Source: Catenovulum sp. 2E275
GTDB taxonomy: Bacteria; Pseudomonadota; Gammaproteobacteria; Enterobacterales; Alteromonadaceae
Reading direction: 5' to 3'
NCBI RefSeq assembly: GCF_025515275.1
Contig: NZ_JAOPFU010000021.1
Coordinates: 1 to 64,000, forward strand
DNA length: 64,000 nucleotides
Positions 25,684 through 35,731 of the stretch are shown here, piece by piece (the stretch's first letter is position 1; each line of letters begins with the position of its first letter). The notes under the pieces were generated by a model. The model saw only the letters and a list, made by a program, of their open reading frames with translations, ran no database searches and had not been told where the DNA came from. The translations under genes were made by a program, and so were the position numbers.

Positions 25684-27276
25684 TTATAAATAAGGGGTTA
25701 TATCTAAAATTGTCCCTGCTTTTTTAAATTCTGCATACATATCAGTATCGGCTTGAAATAGTAGCCTGAGATCATTTTCTGTATAAGCCGGGATTAATTT
25801 TTTAGTAGACTTTTTGATGTTATGTTTAGGTTTGGATAATTCTGAATTTTGCGATTTTGACGGGTTAGTTATAACTCCAATGAGCTCAAATAAAGTCTTA
25901 TCAGGATGATTTACAATGGCATAATTAGCCAATTCAGGCGCTATATCTGGCCCTATTTCCATTTGGGTTAATAGCTCTATTAACTGAGTTTTGACGTCTT
26001 TTTTCACTGGCTGTTCAGTCTTTTCTGGAACAATATCCAATTCAGATTGCTTTAGATTAACCCTAATGTCGCTTTTATCTATATCTAAATCATCGAACTT
26101 TAGTATTTCGTCTTCCCGACCGAGCCTAAGCGCTCTAATCATAGGATGGATCATTTTCAGTTCTTCATCATAAACTTCGTTAATTAAGTCTTCATCGATA
26201 ACTTCCTCATCAACAGTAATAGCCCTGACCTGACACAAATAAAACAGTGTAACGCATACGTGAGGAATACCCTGGGTTAACTGCCAAAATTGCTGTTTTA
26301 TCGAAGGTGTTAATGGTGTTGGAGTTTCAAACCATTGTAGCCTCCACAACCGATTAATAAAATTATCCCATTCTGATAATTCATCAGGTTCATCTTTCTC
26401 AATTGAAAAACGACCCCAATCTATACTACCGTACTGACTAGCCCGTCGTGCTGACCTCATTGTTTTTGAGAAAAGAGTTAAACATGAGGGCGTTCCCACA
26501 TATAAAACAGGTACGTGAATTACGTTTGAAAGCGTAACAAAAAAGTTGAGTAACTTTTTTGCCCCATTTGATTTTGCTAATTTCAAATGTTGTATTTCAT
26601 CCAGCACTAATAAACCTAAAGAATGATTTGCAGCTATTCGTGCAATATCACTAAGCATGCTTTCCGCTGTTGATCTTGCTTTTACGTATAGGTCTTCATA
26701 ATCGCTACCTATGGCCTTGTCTATGGCTTTAAAAAATTGAATACATAACCCTTTTTCTGAACCATCGTGGGGGCATTCTAATTTTAACCATACTAACTGA
26801 GTATGTTGATAATCCTTATGATAAATGGCCTGTTCATAAGTACTCAATATTGCTTCAACTGTTGTTGATTTACCTGTTCCTGAGCAACCAATTACGGATG
26901 TAGAAACAGCTAAACTTCCTGCATTTCGAAATATTTGACGAAAATCTATATGGTCAATTTTATTTATATTTTCCTGATGCGATTTATCTTTTATATTTCG
27001 AGATAAATAACCTCGCCTGAGCATTGTGGCGATCATCTGTTCTAACTGAATATGCTTAGAAGTAGGATAAAGAAATTTATCAATTATCCTCATCATTGCG
27101 TGCCTACGAATGTAATTGGGTAATGTTAGTTCCGCAGCTGGAATTTTTGGAAATCTATTAAGGTATTTAGCGACTTCAGCAGGACTTTTCAAACGAGGTA
27201 AAGCTTCAATCAACGGATTGCCTTGGTATTCTGATATCTCGGCTTCGTTATAAACTGCGGATGTAATATTAATCAA
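25684..27276 (-). CDS. tnsC: Tn7-like transposition ATPase TnsC
   Basis: This is a 530-residue AAA+ ATPase (Tn7 TnsC is 555) with Walker A GCSGTGKST (about 130-138) and Walker B LLVLDEIQHL (about 220-229). It links the target selectors TnsD/TnsE to the TnsAB transposase and enforces target immunity. The start is TTG at 27276, overlapping the tnsB stop and preceded by GGAG at seven bases; no ATG competes. A long charged C-terminal tail is present, which in Tn7 contacts TnsA. Confidence 0.95.
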   Translation of the reverse strand: MINITSAVYNEAEISEYQGNPLIEALPRLKSPAEVAKYLNRFPKIPAAELTLPNYIRRHAMMRIIDKFLYPTSKHIQLEQMIATMLRRGYLSRNIKDKSHQENINKIDHIDFRQIFRNAGSLAVSTSVIGCSGTGKSTTVEAILSTYEQAIYHKDYQHTQLVWLKLECPHDGSEKGLCIQFFKAIDKAIGSDYEDLYVKARSTAESMLSDIARIAANHSLGLLVLDEIQHLKLAKSNGAKKLLNFFVTLSNVIHVPVLYVGTPSCLTLFSKTMRSARRASQYGSIDWGRFSIEKDEPDELSEWDNFINRLWRLQWFETPTPLTPSIKQQFWQLTQGIPHVCVTLFYLCQVRAITVDEEVIDEDLINEVYDEELKMIHPMIRALRLGREDEILKFDDLDIDKSDIRVNLKQSELDIVPEKTEQPVKKDVKTQLIELLTQMEIGPDIAPELANYAIVNHPDKTLFELIGVITNPSKSQNSELSKPKHNIKKSTKKLIPAYTENDLRLLFQADTDMYAEFKKAGTILDITPYL

Positions 27277-29342
27277 TCGTCATCTCCAAGCAAGTCTTCA
27301 ATTGATGGTAGCTTGTATTTTTTCTTTTTCTTGCCTGTTTTAAATTCTATTACTTCAGCTTGTGGTTTGGCTTCTCCAGAGACTTTTTCAGATAAAGTTT
27401 CAACAGTTCTTGCTCTCTCTAGCTTTTTTTCTTCTTTCTTATTGGATTTTATACCTTTTAGCCTTTGGGAGTTCGATTGCTTAGACTTATTCTGTTTAAC
27501 TTTTTTCTGCTGAGCTTCTAATTCATTTTGCAGCTCTAACTCTGTATCCAATGCGTCTTGCTCTACTTGCTTTGATACCTTGCTCTTAATCGAATTTAAA
27601 AATGATACTTCAGGAAAAGACAGTGAACGAAATCGACGACTGCGATCTGCCAACTTGCATACCCAATAGTTCTCATAGTCACCTTTAAAACGCATATAAA
27701 TTTCATCAACACATCTTGGATCAAATGAAACGATGACTGATGCTGGTCTTCCCGTTTCACCTGTTCTATCGAACCACCCAGCTTTTACAGCGTCTGCTGA
27801 TGTATAAAATATTCCTCTAAATTTTATCCCTTTATCTGATACAGTTGCCTTGGATTGAGGGAGTAAATTTAGCTTAATATAATTTTCTTCTTTAAATCGA
27901 AGCCGACCAGTACGATTTTTAATCCCCCAATTCCAGAGCTGTATAGGTACAGAGGGTAAGTCCATTGGCATATCACGAGCAAAGTCATAGCCTTCGACTT
28001 CAAGCGCGTTATTACGATGCAAAATAATACGAATAATCATTCTGGTAAATTGTTTCAAATTTAAATTGGCATCTAATTCGTAGCGATGTCCCAACCGCTT
28101 TTTCCCATTAACGGGTTCAACAATACCGTCAGCGTATGGCTTAAAGCTAGTTTGGATTGTATTGAAACTTCTTTCAACACCGCCTTTATCGCTGCCCATA
28201 TACGATCTTGAATTGGATAGCTGAATATTAAGTGCATTAACTAGCGCGTCTGCTTGGTTACCTAACAATTCTCCTTTGTCAGCCATCATACCAGCGGGTA
28301 TACCTACGCTTGGCCAATCAGCGCTGTTAATATCAACGCCGAATTCTTTGCAAAATTCGACTTTATCGCAGAATGCATTCCTCATTGCCATTGTTGCAGT
28401 AACCCAAGAAGCCGATTCAAACCCAACATATATGCCTACGACCATTCGACTAAATACATCTTTGACTAAATAGAGAGTCGGGCGCCCAACAATTAGATCA
28501 GGATCTAATTCTGAAACTAAATAAATGTCGACAATAGTTGCGTCAATTTCGTAGCGGCCACCAGGGCCAATATTCAGGTTAGTAGAGGTACTATTTATAG
28601 GTCTGATATCGTTGTCATATATTTTTTGTGGTGTTCTAACCTTAATTACCTGACTTTTAGAATAATTTTTATAATAAAAATAGTAAAACTGATCTTTTGT
28701 TGGTACTTGTTTTTTAGGTATTTTGGGATAGTTTGATAAAAACATCCCATAAAATTTCACGTATGTTTTTGCTAACGTCATTTCTTTTTTTGTAAAGTAG
28801 TGACCTTCAATGGCTAGCTCAAAAAGGCGACAAATTTCATCTGTTATGGGAATTCCCTGACTTCCATCCTTAATCTTTCTACCTACTTTTTTACCACCTG
28901 ACCGTCGTAATTTTCCTCTCGCACCAGAATTATGGTAGTTAGCTAACAGAGCATTTGGTGTCATGCCTTGCTGAAAATACTTCCTTAACTGTCGAACGTA
29001 ATAAATCCTTGGGTGTTCACCATTATTTGCTGTTTCTGAAAGTAACTTATTCCTAGCAGATTTATCGAATATGCTTGGAACCTGTTCAATTAAAGGCGAT
29101 ATAGCTTGGTAAGCCTCATCTCTTTTTTGAATCGTGCTTTCACTCAATACAGAAGGGGTATTGTAAGGCTCAGAAATAAATTCAATTTCCTCGTTTTCGT
29201 AGTAGTCATCAAAATCCACTTGCGATATAAATTCAGGCCAAGCATTATTGTCTTTTAACTGTATAAGCCAATAATGATCAATTCCTTCATAAATAATACG
29301 AAATAACTTGCTCTCAAATTTAAAAACCCGATTAAGATACAT
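27273..29342 (-). CDS. tnsB: Tn7-like transposase TnsB
   Basis: This 689-residue retroviral-type DDE transposase cuts and joins the 3' ends. Catalytic residues are D267 (YEID), D355 (MADKG) and E390 (GGVE), each six positions before the Tn7 TnsB counterparts. The N-terminal part would bind the three repeats at each end. The C-terminal 90 residues are very lysine-rich, ending in a short conserved tail (PSIEDLLGDD) suited to contacting TnsC. ATG 29342 overlaps tnsA by 11 bp. Confidence 0.96.
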   Translation of the reverse strand: MYLNRVFKFESKLFRIIYEGIDHYWLIQLKDNNAWPEFISQVDFDDYYENEEIEFISEPYNTPSVLSESTIQKRDEAYQAISPLIEQVPSIFDKSARNKLLSETANNGEHPRIYYVRQLRKYFQQGMTPNALLANYHNSGARGKLRRSGGKKVGRKIKDGSQGIPITDEICRLFELAIEGHYFTKKEMTLAKTYVKFYGMFLSNYPKIPKKQVPTKDQFYYFYYKNYSKSQVIKVRTPQKIYDNDIRPINSTSTNLNIGPGGRYEIDATIVDIYLVSELDPDLIVGRPTLYLVKDVFSRMVVGIYVGFESASWVTATMAMRNAFCDKVEFCKEFGVDINSADWPSVGIPAGMMADKGELLGNQADALVNALNIQLSNSRSYMGSDKGGVERSFNTIQTSFKPYADGIVEPVNGKKRLGHRYELDANLNLKQFTRMIIRIILHRNNALEVEGYDFARDMPMDLPSVPIQLWNWGIKNRTGRLRFKEENYIKLNLLPQSKATVSDKGIKFRGIFYTSADAVKAGWFDRTGETGRPASVIVSFDPRCVDEIYMRFKGDYENYWVCKLADRSRRFRSLSFPEVSFLNSIKSKVSKQVEQDALDTELELQNELEAQQKKVKQNKSKQSNSQRLKGIKSNKKEEKKLERARTVETLSEKVSGEAKPQAEVIEFKTGKKKKKYKLPSIEDLLGDDD

Positions 29343-30147
29343 ATGCTTGTTCCTGATACCAGTTTGGGTTTAATTTCAGATCTTCAGATATCAAGGCATA
29401 GTAAGGAGTTGATAGTGAAACAAGAAATATTCGGTGAGCAATTCCATATCTCATTAAACTAATATGAAAACCTGGTTCAAGTTCATATAGATCGTCAAGA
29501 CGACCACAGAGTTTGGTTAAAGCGACTGTTTTGTAATTGCTTATCCTATCCAGAAAATTAACTAAATCTGCATATTCGAATGTTTCAGACGCATGATCAT
29601 CTAGACTCATCGCAGATCTTAACCACGCAATATTTTCTTTTATCGTATCCGAGATATCCTTTTCAGTGAAAATACGCCAGTCATAACCCTTTTGTTCCCA
29701 GTAGGCTTTTTCAATTTGAAGTTTTTCAACAATTCTCTTTTTATTTAGCTCGCTAGATGATTTAACCGCAATAGCGAGACTTTGACCGCAAAAAAAATCG
29801 ACAAAAAGATCTGTAGTTACTATTGATAACTCACCTCGAATTTGGGGATGTCGTATACCCAGCTCTTTTGCTATAGATAATGAGTCATTTAAGGGAATAG
29901 GGAATTGTTCTCGAATATCCGAAGTTTTGGAATGCCAATCAAATACTATAAATGCTGAAAGCTCTATACCCGAGTGAAAATGATGAATTCTTTTTGCAAC
30001 CCGGCTTTTAACGCGAATGCTTTCACCTGAACCACTAAATTCACCGACTTTGATAAATGGAATATAATTTTCACCAGTACCTTTACCTCGTCCTTCTTCC
30101 AATCTTTTCTTGTCTTTATCATTCAACGGTTTATTTTCATCTGACAT
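29332..30147 (-). CDS. tnsA: Tn7-like endonuclease TnsA
   Basis: This is a 271-residue protein counted from ATG 30147, chosen because GGAGG lies at ideal spacing; an in-frame start at 30165 lacks this. The restriction-enzyme-like active site is visible: E62, D113 (TTDLFVDF) and K129 (AIAVKSSS), matching Tn7 E63, D114 and K132. TnsA cuts the 5' ends, giving cut-and-paste rather than replicative transposition. It is the first gene of tnsABC, 46 bp from the right-end TnsB sites. Confidence 0.96.
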   Translation of the reverse strand: MSDENKPLNDKDKKRLEEGRGKGTGENYIPFIKVGEFSGSGESIRVKSRVAKRIHHFHSGIELSAFIVFDWHSKTSDIREQFPIPLNDSLSIAKELGIRHPQIRGELSIVTTDLFVDFFCGQSLAIAVKSSSELNKKRIVEKLQIEKAYWEQKGYDWRIFTEKDISDTIKENIAWLRSAMSLDDHASETFEYADLVNFLDRISNYKTVALTKLCGRLDDLYELEPGFHISLMRYGIAHRIFLVSLSTPYYALISEDLKLNPNWYQEQAYVS

Positions 30148-30192
30148 AAAAAAGCCTCCAAGCAACCTGAGAATACTTGAAGGCTATATTTA

Positions 30193-30266
30193 GATCAAAC
30201 TTTAATACAAAAATTGAGTTTTGATCAAACTTTAATACAAAGATCAAACTTTAATACAAGGCCACA
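30193..30266 (-). repeat. Tn7-like right end with three TnsB sites
   Basis: GATCAAACTTTAATACA occurs at 30193-30209, 30223-30239 and 30242-30258, and the element ends in CCACA at 30266. The copies are more tightly packed than at the left end, as in Tn7, and lie directly upstream of tnsA, where TnsB binding could also repress the tns genes. Confidence 0.93.
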
Positions 30267-30290
30267 AAAAAATACCTAAGCTACAACAAC

Positions 30291-32120
30291 TTATTCAACC
30301 GTCACTGATTTTGCAAGGTTACGAGGCTGATCCACATCTGTACCTTTAATAACGGCAACATGGTAAGACAATAACTGTAGAGGGATTGTGTAAACTATCG
30401 GGGCGATAATATCTTCTGAATGAACTACGCTGATCACTTTTTGGGTATCATCGCTTTCAAACTTGGCGTCTTTATCTGCAAATACATAAAGTACACTACC
30501 GCGCGCGCGTACTTCTTCAACATTCGAGTGTAGTTTTTCCAATAATTCGTTGTTTGGTGCAACTACAATAACTGGCATTTCTGCGTCAATTAATGCGATT
30601 GGGCCATGTTTTAATTCGCCTGCGGCATAAGCTTCGGCATGAATATAAGAAATTTCTTTAAGCTTTAATGCGCCTTCCATTGCTATTGGGTATTGGTCGC
30701 CACGGCCAAGGAAAAGTGCATGGTTTTTGTCGGCAAATTCTTCGGCCAAAGCTTCAATTTCTTTGTTCGCTAATAAAGCGCTTTCAATTTTAGCCGGTAA
30801 TTGCATTAATGCGGCAGCAATATTTAATTCGGTTTCTGCGCTTAACCCTTTGTGTTTACCAATTGCTAAGCCTAATAATAATAATGAAACCAATTGGGTG
30901 GTGAATGCTTTGGTTGAAGCTACGCCGATTTCTGTGCCGGCGCGGGTCATAAAGTTAAAATCTGATTCACGAACCAGCGACGACCCCATTACATTACAAA
31001 TAGTTAATGATGATAAGTAACCTTGCTCTTTAGCTAAACGCAATGCAGCTAAGGTGTCGGCGGTTTCGCCAGATTGTGAAATTGAAACAAATAAGCTGCC
31101 TTCGTGCACATAAAATTTGCGGTAGCGGAATTCTGAGGCTATCTCAACACTACAACTTACATTTGAGTATTTTTCAAACCAGTATTTGGCCACCATACCG
31201 GCATGATAACTTGTACCACAGGCAACAATGGTGATGTGTTTAATTTGAGGGATAACGTCTTCAAAACCATTGCCAAAAATACCGCTTTCAATACCTGAGT
31301 TTGAAATACGCCCTTCTAATGTTTGGCGTACACAAGTAGGTTGCTCAAAAATCTCTTTCATCATGTAGTGGCGATATTCGCCTTTATCGGCTGAGTCTGC
31401 TTTGGCATCTACCAAATTCACTTTACGCTCAACTAATTCGCCATTTTTATCAAAGATTTCAACTTGTTTACGGGTGATTTTGGCAACATCGCCTTCTTCT
31501 AAATAAATAAAACGGCTGGTTACAGGTAATAATGCCAGTTGGTCAGACGCAACAAAGTTTTCACCAATGCCTAAACCAATAACTAACGGGCTACCTGAGC
31601 GGGCGACAACCATTTCTTCAGGGTTTTGTTTGTCGATAATGGCGGTACCATAAGCGCCGGTTACAGTTTGGGCTGCTTTTTGAACTGCGCTTAATAAATC
31701 TAAACCTGAGTCTAATAACTGGTGGATTAAGTGAGTTAATACTTCGGTATCTGTGTCGGATGCAAAATGGTAGCCTTGGCCAATTAGCTCAGCTTTTAAT
31801 TCACGATAGTTTTCAATAATCCCGTTATGTACAACAGCAATTCGTTCTTGCGACATGTGTGGATGCGCGTTGCGCTCGGTTGGTTCGCCGTGAGTTGCCC
31901 AGCGGGTGTGCGCTATACCTGAACCGCCTTCTAAAAAGTTGTCAGCTAAACAGTCGCTTAAATTTTTAACTTTACCAACTCGGCGAATACGCTGAATTTC
32001 ACCGTTTTTAATTACAGCTAAACCGGCTGAGTCGTAGCCGCGGTATTCTAAACGGCGTAAACCTTCTAATAAAATTTCTGCCACGTCTCTTTGTGCAATT
32101 GCACCAACGATTCCACACAT
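30291..32120 (-). CDS. glmS: glutamine--fructose-6-phosphate aminotransferase GlmS
   Basis: This is a 609-residue enzyme that makes glucosamine-6-phosphate from fructose-6-phosphate and glutamine, the entry to peptidoglycan and LPS amino sugars. N-terminal Ntn glutaminase with catalytic Cys2 (MCGIVGA), then two SIS isomerase domains and the conserved end LAKSVTVE. Its last codons (about 30291-30326) form the TnsD target, and the Tn7-like element lies 24 bp downstream, leaving the gene intact. It is 11 bp after the DeoR-type regulator gene, so the two probably form an operon. Confidence 0.98.
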   Translation of the reverse strand: MCGIVGAIAQRDVAEILLEGLRRLEYRGYDSAGLAVIKNGEIQRIRRVGKVKNLSDCLADNFLEGGSGIAHTRWATHGEPTERNAHPHMSQERIAVVHNGIIENYRELKAELIGQGYHFASDTDTEVLTHLIHQLLDSGLDLLSAVQKAAQTVTGAYGTAIIDKQNPEEMVVARSGSPLVIGLGIGENFVASDQLALLPVTSRFIYLEEGDVAKITRKQVEIFDKNGELVERKVNLVDAKADSADKGEYRHYMMKEIFEQPTCVRQTLEGRISNSGIESGIFGNGFEDVIPQIKHITIVACGTSYHAGMVAKYWFEKYSNVSCSVEIASEFRYRKFYVHEGSLFVSISQSGETADTLAALRLAKEQGYLSSLTICNVMGSSLVRESDFNFMTRAGTEIGVASTKAFTTQLVSLLLLGLAIGKHKGLSAETELNIAAALMQLPAKIESALLANKEIEALAEEFADKNHALFLGRGDQYPIAMEGALKLKEISYIHAEAYAAGELKHGPIALIDAEMPVIVVAPNNELLEKLHSNVEEVRARGSVLYVFADKDAKFESDDTQKVISVVHSEDIIAPIVYTIPLQLLSYHVAVIKGTDVDQPRNLAKSVTVE

Positions 32121-32131
32121 ATTTAATTTCC

Positions 32132-32908
32132 TTAATTTTGTTTAGGCATGTCTGCAATATCTACAGCTACGCCCATTTTTTCAATTTTTTTAACCGCATC
32201 GGCCGATATACCGCTGTCGGTGACTAATCTGGTAATTTGTTGCCAGTTCAATTCTAAATTGGGGATACGTCTGCCAATTTTGTCTGATTCAACTAGCACT
32301 ATCACTTCTCTGGCTTGCTCTGCCATAACCCGGCTTAACCCAATTAATTCGTTAAAAGTAGTTGTGCCTCGGGCTAAATCTATACCGTCCGCGCCAATAA
32401 ATAATTGGTCAAAATCGTAAGAGCGCAATACCTGTTCGGCCACTTGCCCTTGAAAAGACTCTGAATGCGGGTCCCAAGTGCCGCCTGTCATTAAAATAGT
32501 TGGCTCGTTTTCTAACTCTCTAAGCTGGTTAGCAACATCCAATGCGTTAGTCATCACAATTAAGCCACGTTTGTTATTTAAATGCGGTATTAAACTTGCG
32601 GTGGTGCGGCCACTATCAATTAAGATTCGGTTATGCTCACGAATACATTCAGCCGCTTTTGCTGCAATGGCTTGTTTGGCAGGGGAAATGGTTTTTTCTG
32701 CATCACTAAAAACTTCTTGCGGTAAAGGCACTGCACCGCCATATCGGCGCAATAATAATCCGCTTTTTTCTAGTGCGGCAAGATCCTTTCGGATCGTAAC
32801 AACCGATGTTTCAAAACGCTCAGATAATGCCTCAACACTGACTTCGCCTTGTTCGTTAACTAGGCTATGTATTATGTGGCGTCTTTGTTGTGTATTGCGT
32901 TTTGACAT
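32132..32908 (-). CDS. DeoR-family transcriptional regulator
   Basis: This 258-residue protein has an N-terminal DeoR helix-turn-helix ([21 protein letters not shown], about residues 18-38) and a C-terminal ISOCOT-type sugar-phosphate sensing domain with DSGRTT (about 96), TNAL and GADGID. Its position directly ahead of glmS suggests that it adjusts amino-sugar synthesis in response to a hexose or hexosamine phosphate. That specific role is inference. Confidence 0.88.
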   Translation of the reverse strand: MSKRNTQQRRHIIHSLVNEQGEVSVEALSERFETSVVTIRKDLAALEKSGLLLRRYGGAVPLPQEVFSDAEKTISPAKQAIAAKAAECIREHNRILIDSGRTTASLIPHLNNKRGLIVMTNALDVANQLRELENEPTILMTGGTWDPHSESFQGQVAEQVLRSYDFDQLFIGADGIDLARGTTTFNELIGLSRVMAEQAREVIVLVESDKIGRRIPNLELNWQQITRLVTDSGISADAVKKIEKMGVAVDIADMPKQN

Positions 32909-33102
32909 CTTTCGTTTTTATATTTTAAGTTTCGGTTTGAAATTTAGGGCGAAATTTAAACAGAATATATCAAAAGCTGCAAGTAATTTTAGAGATCACT
33001 TAATATTATTTATTGGGTTATTCAAAAGCCAAACTACCCACAAATAACCCAGAATATAAAAACAAGTTTTAAACAGCTTTATCCACAGAGGTATAAAGCC
33101 AT

Positions 33103-33702
33103 TTAACCTGCTTGTTTTAGGTAGGTATTTAGAATTTGTTTTATCTGCTCAGCAGATGGTCTGGTTTTAAAATCCGGATCGGCATAATACCAAAGCACTT
33201 CTCCACCTTTACCTAATAAAATGGTAGCCGGATGCGTTTGATTATCTTCTTTTTTAAGCCCAAGCATATCAACTAACGTTTGTTCTGAATCACTTAAAAA
33301 TACATATTCGTCACCAAATTCATGCTGTAAATTTTTAATGCTAGCTTGATCATCCGGACTAATTGCAACCAGCTTAATGTTATAGTCTTTTAGCTCTGGG
33401 AATATTGCTTTATACGCTTTAAGCTGAGCAATACAAAACGGAAAAACTTCACCCCGATATACCACCAGCAAAATATTTTGTTTATTGGCTAACAAACGAA
33501 TATTGCGCTTTTCTCCTTGACTATTGGTTAAGGCAACCGACGGAAAAGTATCTTGTTCACTTAAAGCAAAGCTTTCTATATCCGAAAAGCTTTCCGTTAA
33601 ATAATCACTATCCATTTCAGCTGCATTACTTTTAACCGTTAGCAATAAACAACTCAAATACAATAAAGATTTCAAATTCATTTTGTGAAATATATTCATC
33701 AT
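33103..33702 (-). CDS. secreted redoxin-like protein (AhpC/TSA family)
   Basis: This is a 199-residue protein counted from ATG 33702, whose GGAG lies inside the upstream ATGGAG. It has a cleavable-looking signal peptide (LLYLSCLLLTVKSNAA) and then a thioredoxin-like fold with FPSVAL, LLVVYRG and ATILLGKGGEVLW. The family motif YRGxWCPxC appears here as YRGEVFPFC: the first cysteine and the tryptophan are replaced, while the second cysteine remains. Peroxidase activity is therefore doubtful; a thiol-binding or structural role in the periplasm is possible. Confidence 0.75.
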   Translation of the reverse strand: MMNIFHKMNLKSLLYLSCLLLTVKSNAAEMDSDYLTESFSDIESFALSEQDTFPSVALTNSQGEKRNIRLLANKQNILLVVYRGEVFPFCIAQLKAYKAIFPELKDYNIKLVAISPDDQASIKNLQHEFGDEYVFLSDSEQTLVDMLGLKKEDNQTHPATILLGKGGEVLWYYADPDFKTRPSAEQIKQILNTYLKQAG

Positions 33703-33852
33703 TTTTTGCTCCATTGATTTTTGACATTTAAATGAAAAACAAAACTGACCATTGGTCTCCTTAACTTGACACTTTAATAAGTATATACCTAGTATTAACT
33801 ATTCTGTGTTAATTGCCGATATGTAATAAACAAATTTTGGGCATGATAAAAA

Positions 33853-35607
33853 TTGAACATTTCTGGTTTTCTTTATACAGAGTTGGGTTATTTAAAACAG
33901 CTCATTTGGGTTTTAATTTATCTGGTTGCCAGCTCAGCTTTAGCCACTCCTGCTAATTCGATTGATCTAACCCAATTAACATCTCAACCCATTTATCCAG
34001 CCCAGCTATTAATTACAAATAAAAATACTCAGCTATCCCAACTTCCTTTAACTGACTGGCAAAATTTTTCAGCCGAAGATATAAATCAAGGTATTTCTAA
34101 TTCCGCATTTTGGTTAAAATTCACGGTCACCAATCCTTCAAGTGAACCATTTGAATGGTTAATTGTAGGAGAAACATCTTATCTTGATAACATGTATGTA
34201 TATTACCAAGATATTAATAACCAATATCAACAGTTGCTTTTGTCTGACCGCCAGCCTTTCAGTTCTAGACCCATAAACCATAGAACATTAGCAGCCCCAA
34301 TAGTAACAGACAGTCAGCAGACTCAAACTATATTAATTAAAGCGTTTCATACTAAACCTGATTCAATAAGCTTAAATTTCCGAATAATGAATAAAGATAA
34401 ATTTCAGGCTTACCTCGCCAAAGAAAATTTATTATTTGGTTTATTTTACGGTGCAATTGGCTTTGTTATTTTAATTAGTCTATTCGCGGCTATGCTTTTG
34501 AAACAGGCTAATGCTGTATATTACGCTTTATTTTTAATATTTAACTGCTTATTTTGGTTATGCCTTAATGGATTAGGTTTCCAATATATTTGGCCAAATA
34601 ATATTTATTTCCATAACGAAGGCTTTCACCTTGTATATTTAGGTTTTACCATTTCAGCTTTAGAGTTTGGAAAACACTTCTTAAAACTTAAACTTAACTC
34701 ACCAATATTCTTTTATATTTTTAATGCCATTCAGCTTATTGCTGTAGTAGGGGTATTACTGCGTTTAGCAGGTTTATATATTGAAATTTTATATATTTCT
34801 TTTATTTGTTTATTAACTTTAGCAATTGTAATGCCGCTAGCGAGCTTGATCACATGGAGAAAAGGGTTTAGCTATGCCTCTTGGTGTTTTATTGCCTGGG
34901 TATTTTATTCGGCAGGATTAATTTTTAGCTTGGTTAGCGCTGTCAGTAGTCAATTTAGCTGGGGCATGTTTCCCTTACTATGGCTGCAGCTTGCCAGTAT
35001 CCTGGAAGTGTTTTTTTTAATGGGCGCTATGACTAAATGGGTAGTAACACTTGAAAGCGATAGAAAACATGCACTAGATCTTGCTAATCAAGATCCACTG
35101 ACCGGTTTAGGTAACAGACGAATGCTTGAGGCCGCTTACACAGAATACCAAACTCAATTTATAGAACATCCAAATAAGTTTTCTCTATTTATGATCATGC
35201 TTGATTTAGATTATTTTAAAAAAATAAATGACACTTACGGCCATCAAGCTGGTGATATGGTATTAAAGGCTCTAAGCCAGCAAATTAAAAATAATTGCCG
35301 AAAGCAAGATGTAGCAATTCGTTTTGGCGGCGAAGAGTTTGCTATCTTGTTACCGCTTAATAATATTGACGAAGCTTGGCAAATAGCAGAACGTATTAGA
35401 AAACAGTTTTCAGAAACGCCGACCATTTATAAAAAACGTAAAATTCACCACACCTTATGTTGTGGAGTAGCTGAAGTCTTATCTTCCAAAATACAATTAG
35501 ATATAGATGAAATGATCCGCTGTGCAGATCAAGCTTTGTATAAAGCTAAGCAAGATGGCAGAAATTTAAATTACATTTATAGCAAAAATAAAGAGTTAAC
35601 AGCTTAG
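33853..35607 (+). CDS. membrane diguanylate cyclase with 7TMR-DISM sensor
   Basis: The protein is about 584 residues: signal sequence, periplasmic 7TMR-DISM extracellular domain (about 40-180, with SAFWLKFTVTNPS), seven transmembrane helices (about 190-400), and a GGDEF domain. The active site GGEEF is intact and an inhibitory RxxD (RKQD) lies five residues before it, so product-inhibited c-di-GMP synthesis is expected. The start is uncertain: TTG 33853 is the longest; a TTG ten codons later would give a cleaner signal peptide. Confidence 0.87.
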   Translation: MNISGFLYTELGYLKQLIWVLIYLVASSALATPANSIDLTQLTSQPIYPAQLLITNKNTQLSQLPLTDWQNFSAEDINQGISNSAFWLKFTVTNPSSEPFEWLIVGETSYLDNMYVYYQDINNQYQQLLLSDRQPFSSRPINHRTLAAPIVTDSQQTQTILIKAFHTKPDSISLNFRIMNKDKFQAYLAKENLLFGLFYGAIGFVILISLFAAMLLKQANAVYYALFLIFNCLFWLCLNGLGFQYIWPNNIYFHNEGFHLVYLGFTISALEFGKHFLKLKLNSPIFFYIFNAIQLIAVVGVLLRLAGLYIEILYISFICLLTLAIVMPLASLITWRKGFSYASWCFIAWVFYSAGLIFSLVSAVSSQFSWGMFPLLWLQLASILEVFFLMGAMTKWVVTLESDRKHALDLANQDPLTGLGNRRMLEAAYTEYQTQFIEHPNKFSLFMIMLDLDYFKKINDTYGHQAGDMVLKALSQQIKNNCRKQDVAIRFGGEEFAILLPLNNIDEAWQIAERIRKQFSETPTIYKKRKIHHTLCCGVAEVLSSKIQLDIDEMIRCADQALYKAKQDGRNLNYIYSKNKELTA

Positions 35608-35688
35608 CTCTCATTTTCCTGAATTACTCGCAATATTTGCATCTATCCAGAAAAAAGGGGCTACATAAATATATCCCCACCAAACTTT

Positions 35689-35719
35689 AAGCATAAACAA
35701 GATACTCTTGTTTATGCTT
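35689..35719. terminator. strong hairpin between diguanylate cyclase and glmU
   Basis: AAGCATAAACAAG (35689-35701) and CTTGTTTATGCTT (35707-35719) form a perfect 13-bp stem with a 5-base loop between two convergent genes. No long T run follows on either strand, so a bidirectional terminator or mRNA end-stabiliser is likely rather than certain. Confidence 0.55.
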
Positions 35720-35731
35720 ACCAACTGATAT

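Larger units (their letters stand above)
1538..30266. mobile_element. Tn7-like transposon at the glmS attachment site
   Basis: This is a complete 28.7-kb element. The ends are TGTGG at 1538 and CCACA ending at 30266, flanked by the direct repeat AAAAA (1533-1537 and 30267-30271), the 5-bp duplication expected of Tn7. Each end has three TnsB-type repeats in inverted orientation. The right end lies 24 bp beyond the glmS stop and next to tnsA, exactly as in Tn7. All five transposition genes, tnsABC and tnsD/tnsE, are present and look intact. Cargo comprises type I restriction-modification, an ART-like/kinase pair, a HATPase/STAS pair, CBASS, a disrupted lipoprotein gene carrying two IS66-family insertions, and a helicase/phosphoesterase operon. 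The A-rich target makes the duplication less distinctive than a mixed sequence would be. Confidence 0.96.

Noticed and set aside
33079-33087. Isolated perfect DnaA box TTATCCACA downstream of the redoxin gene
   Set aside because: A single 9-mer match is expected by chance in AT-rich DNA; no GATC cluster or AT-rich unwinding region accompanies it.
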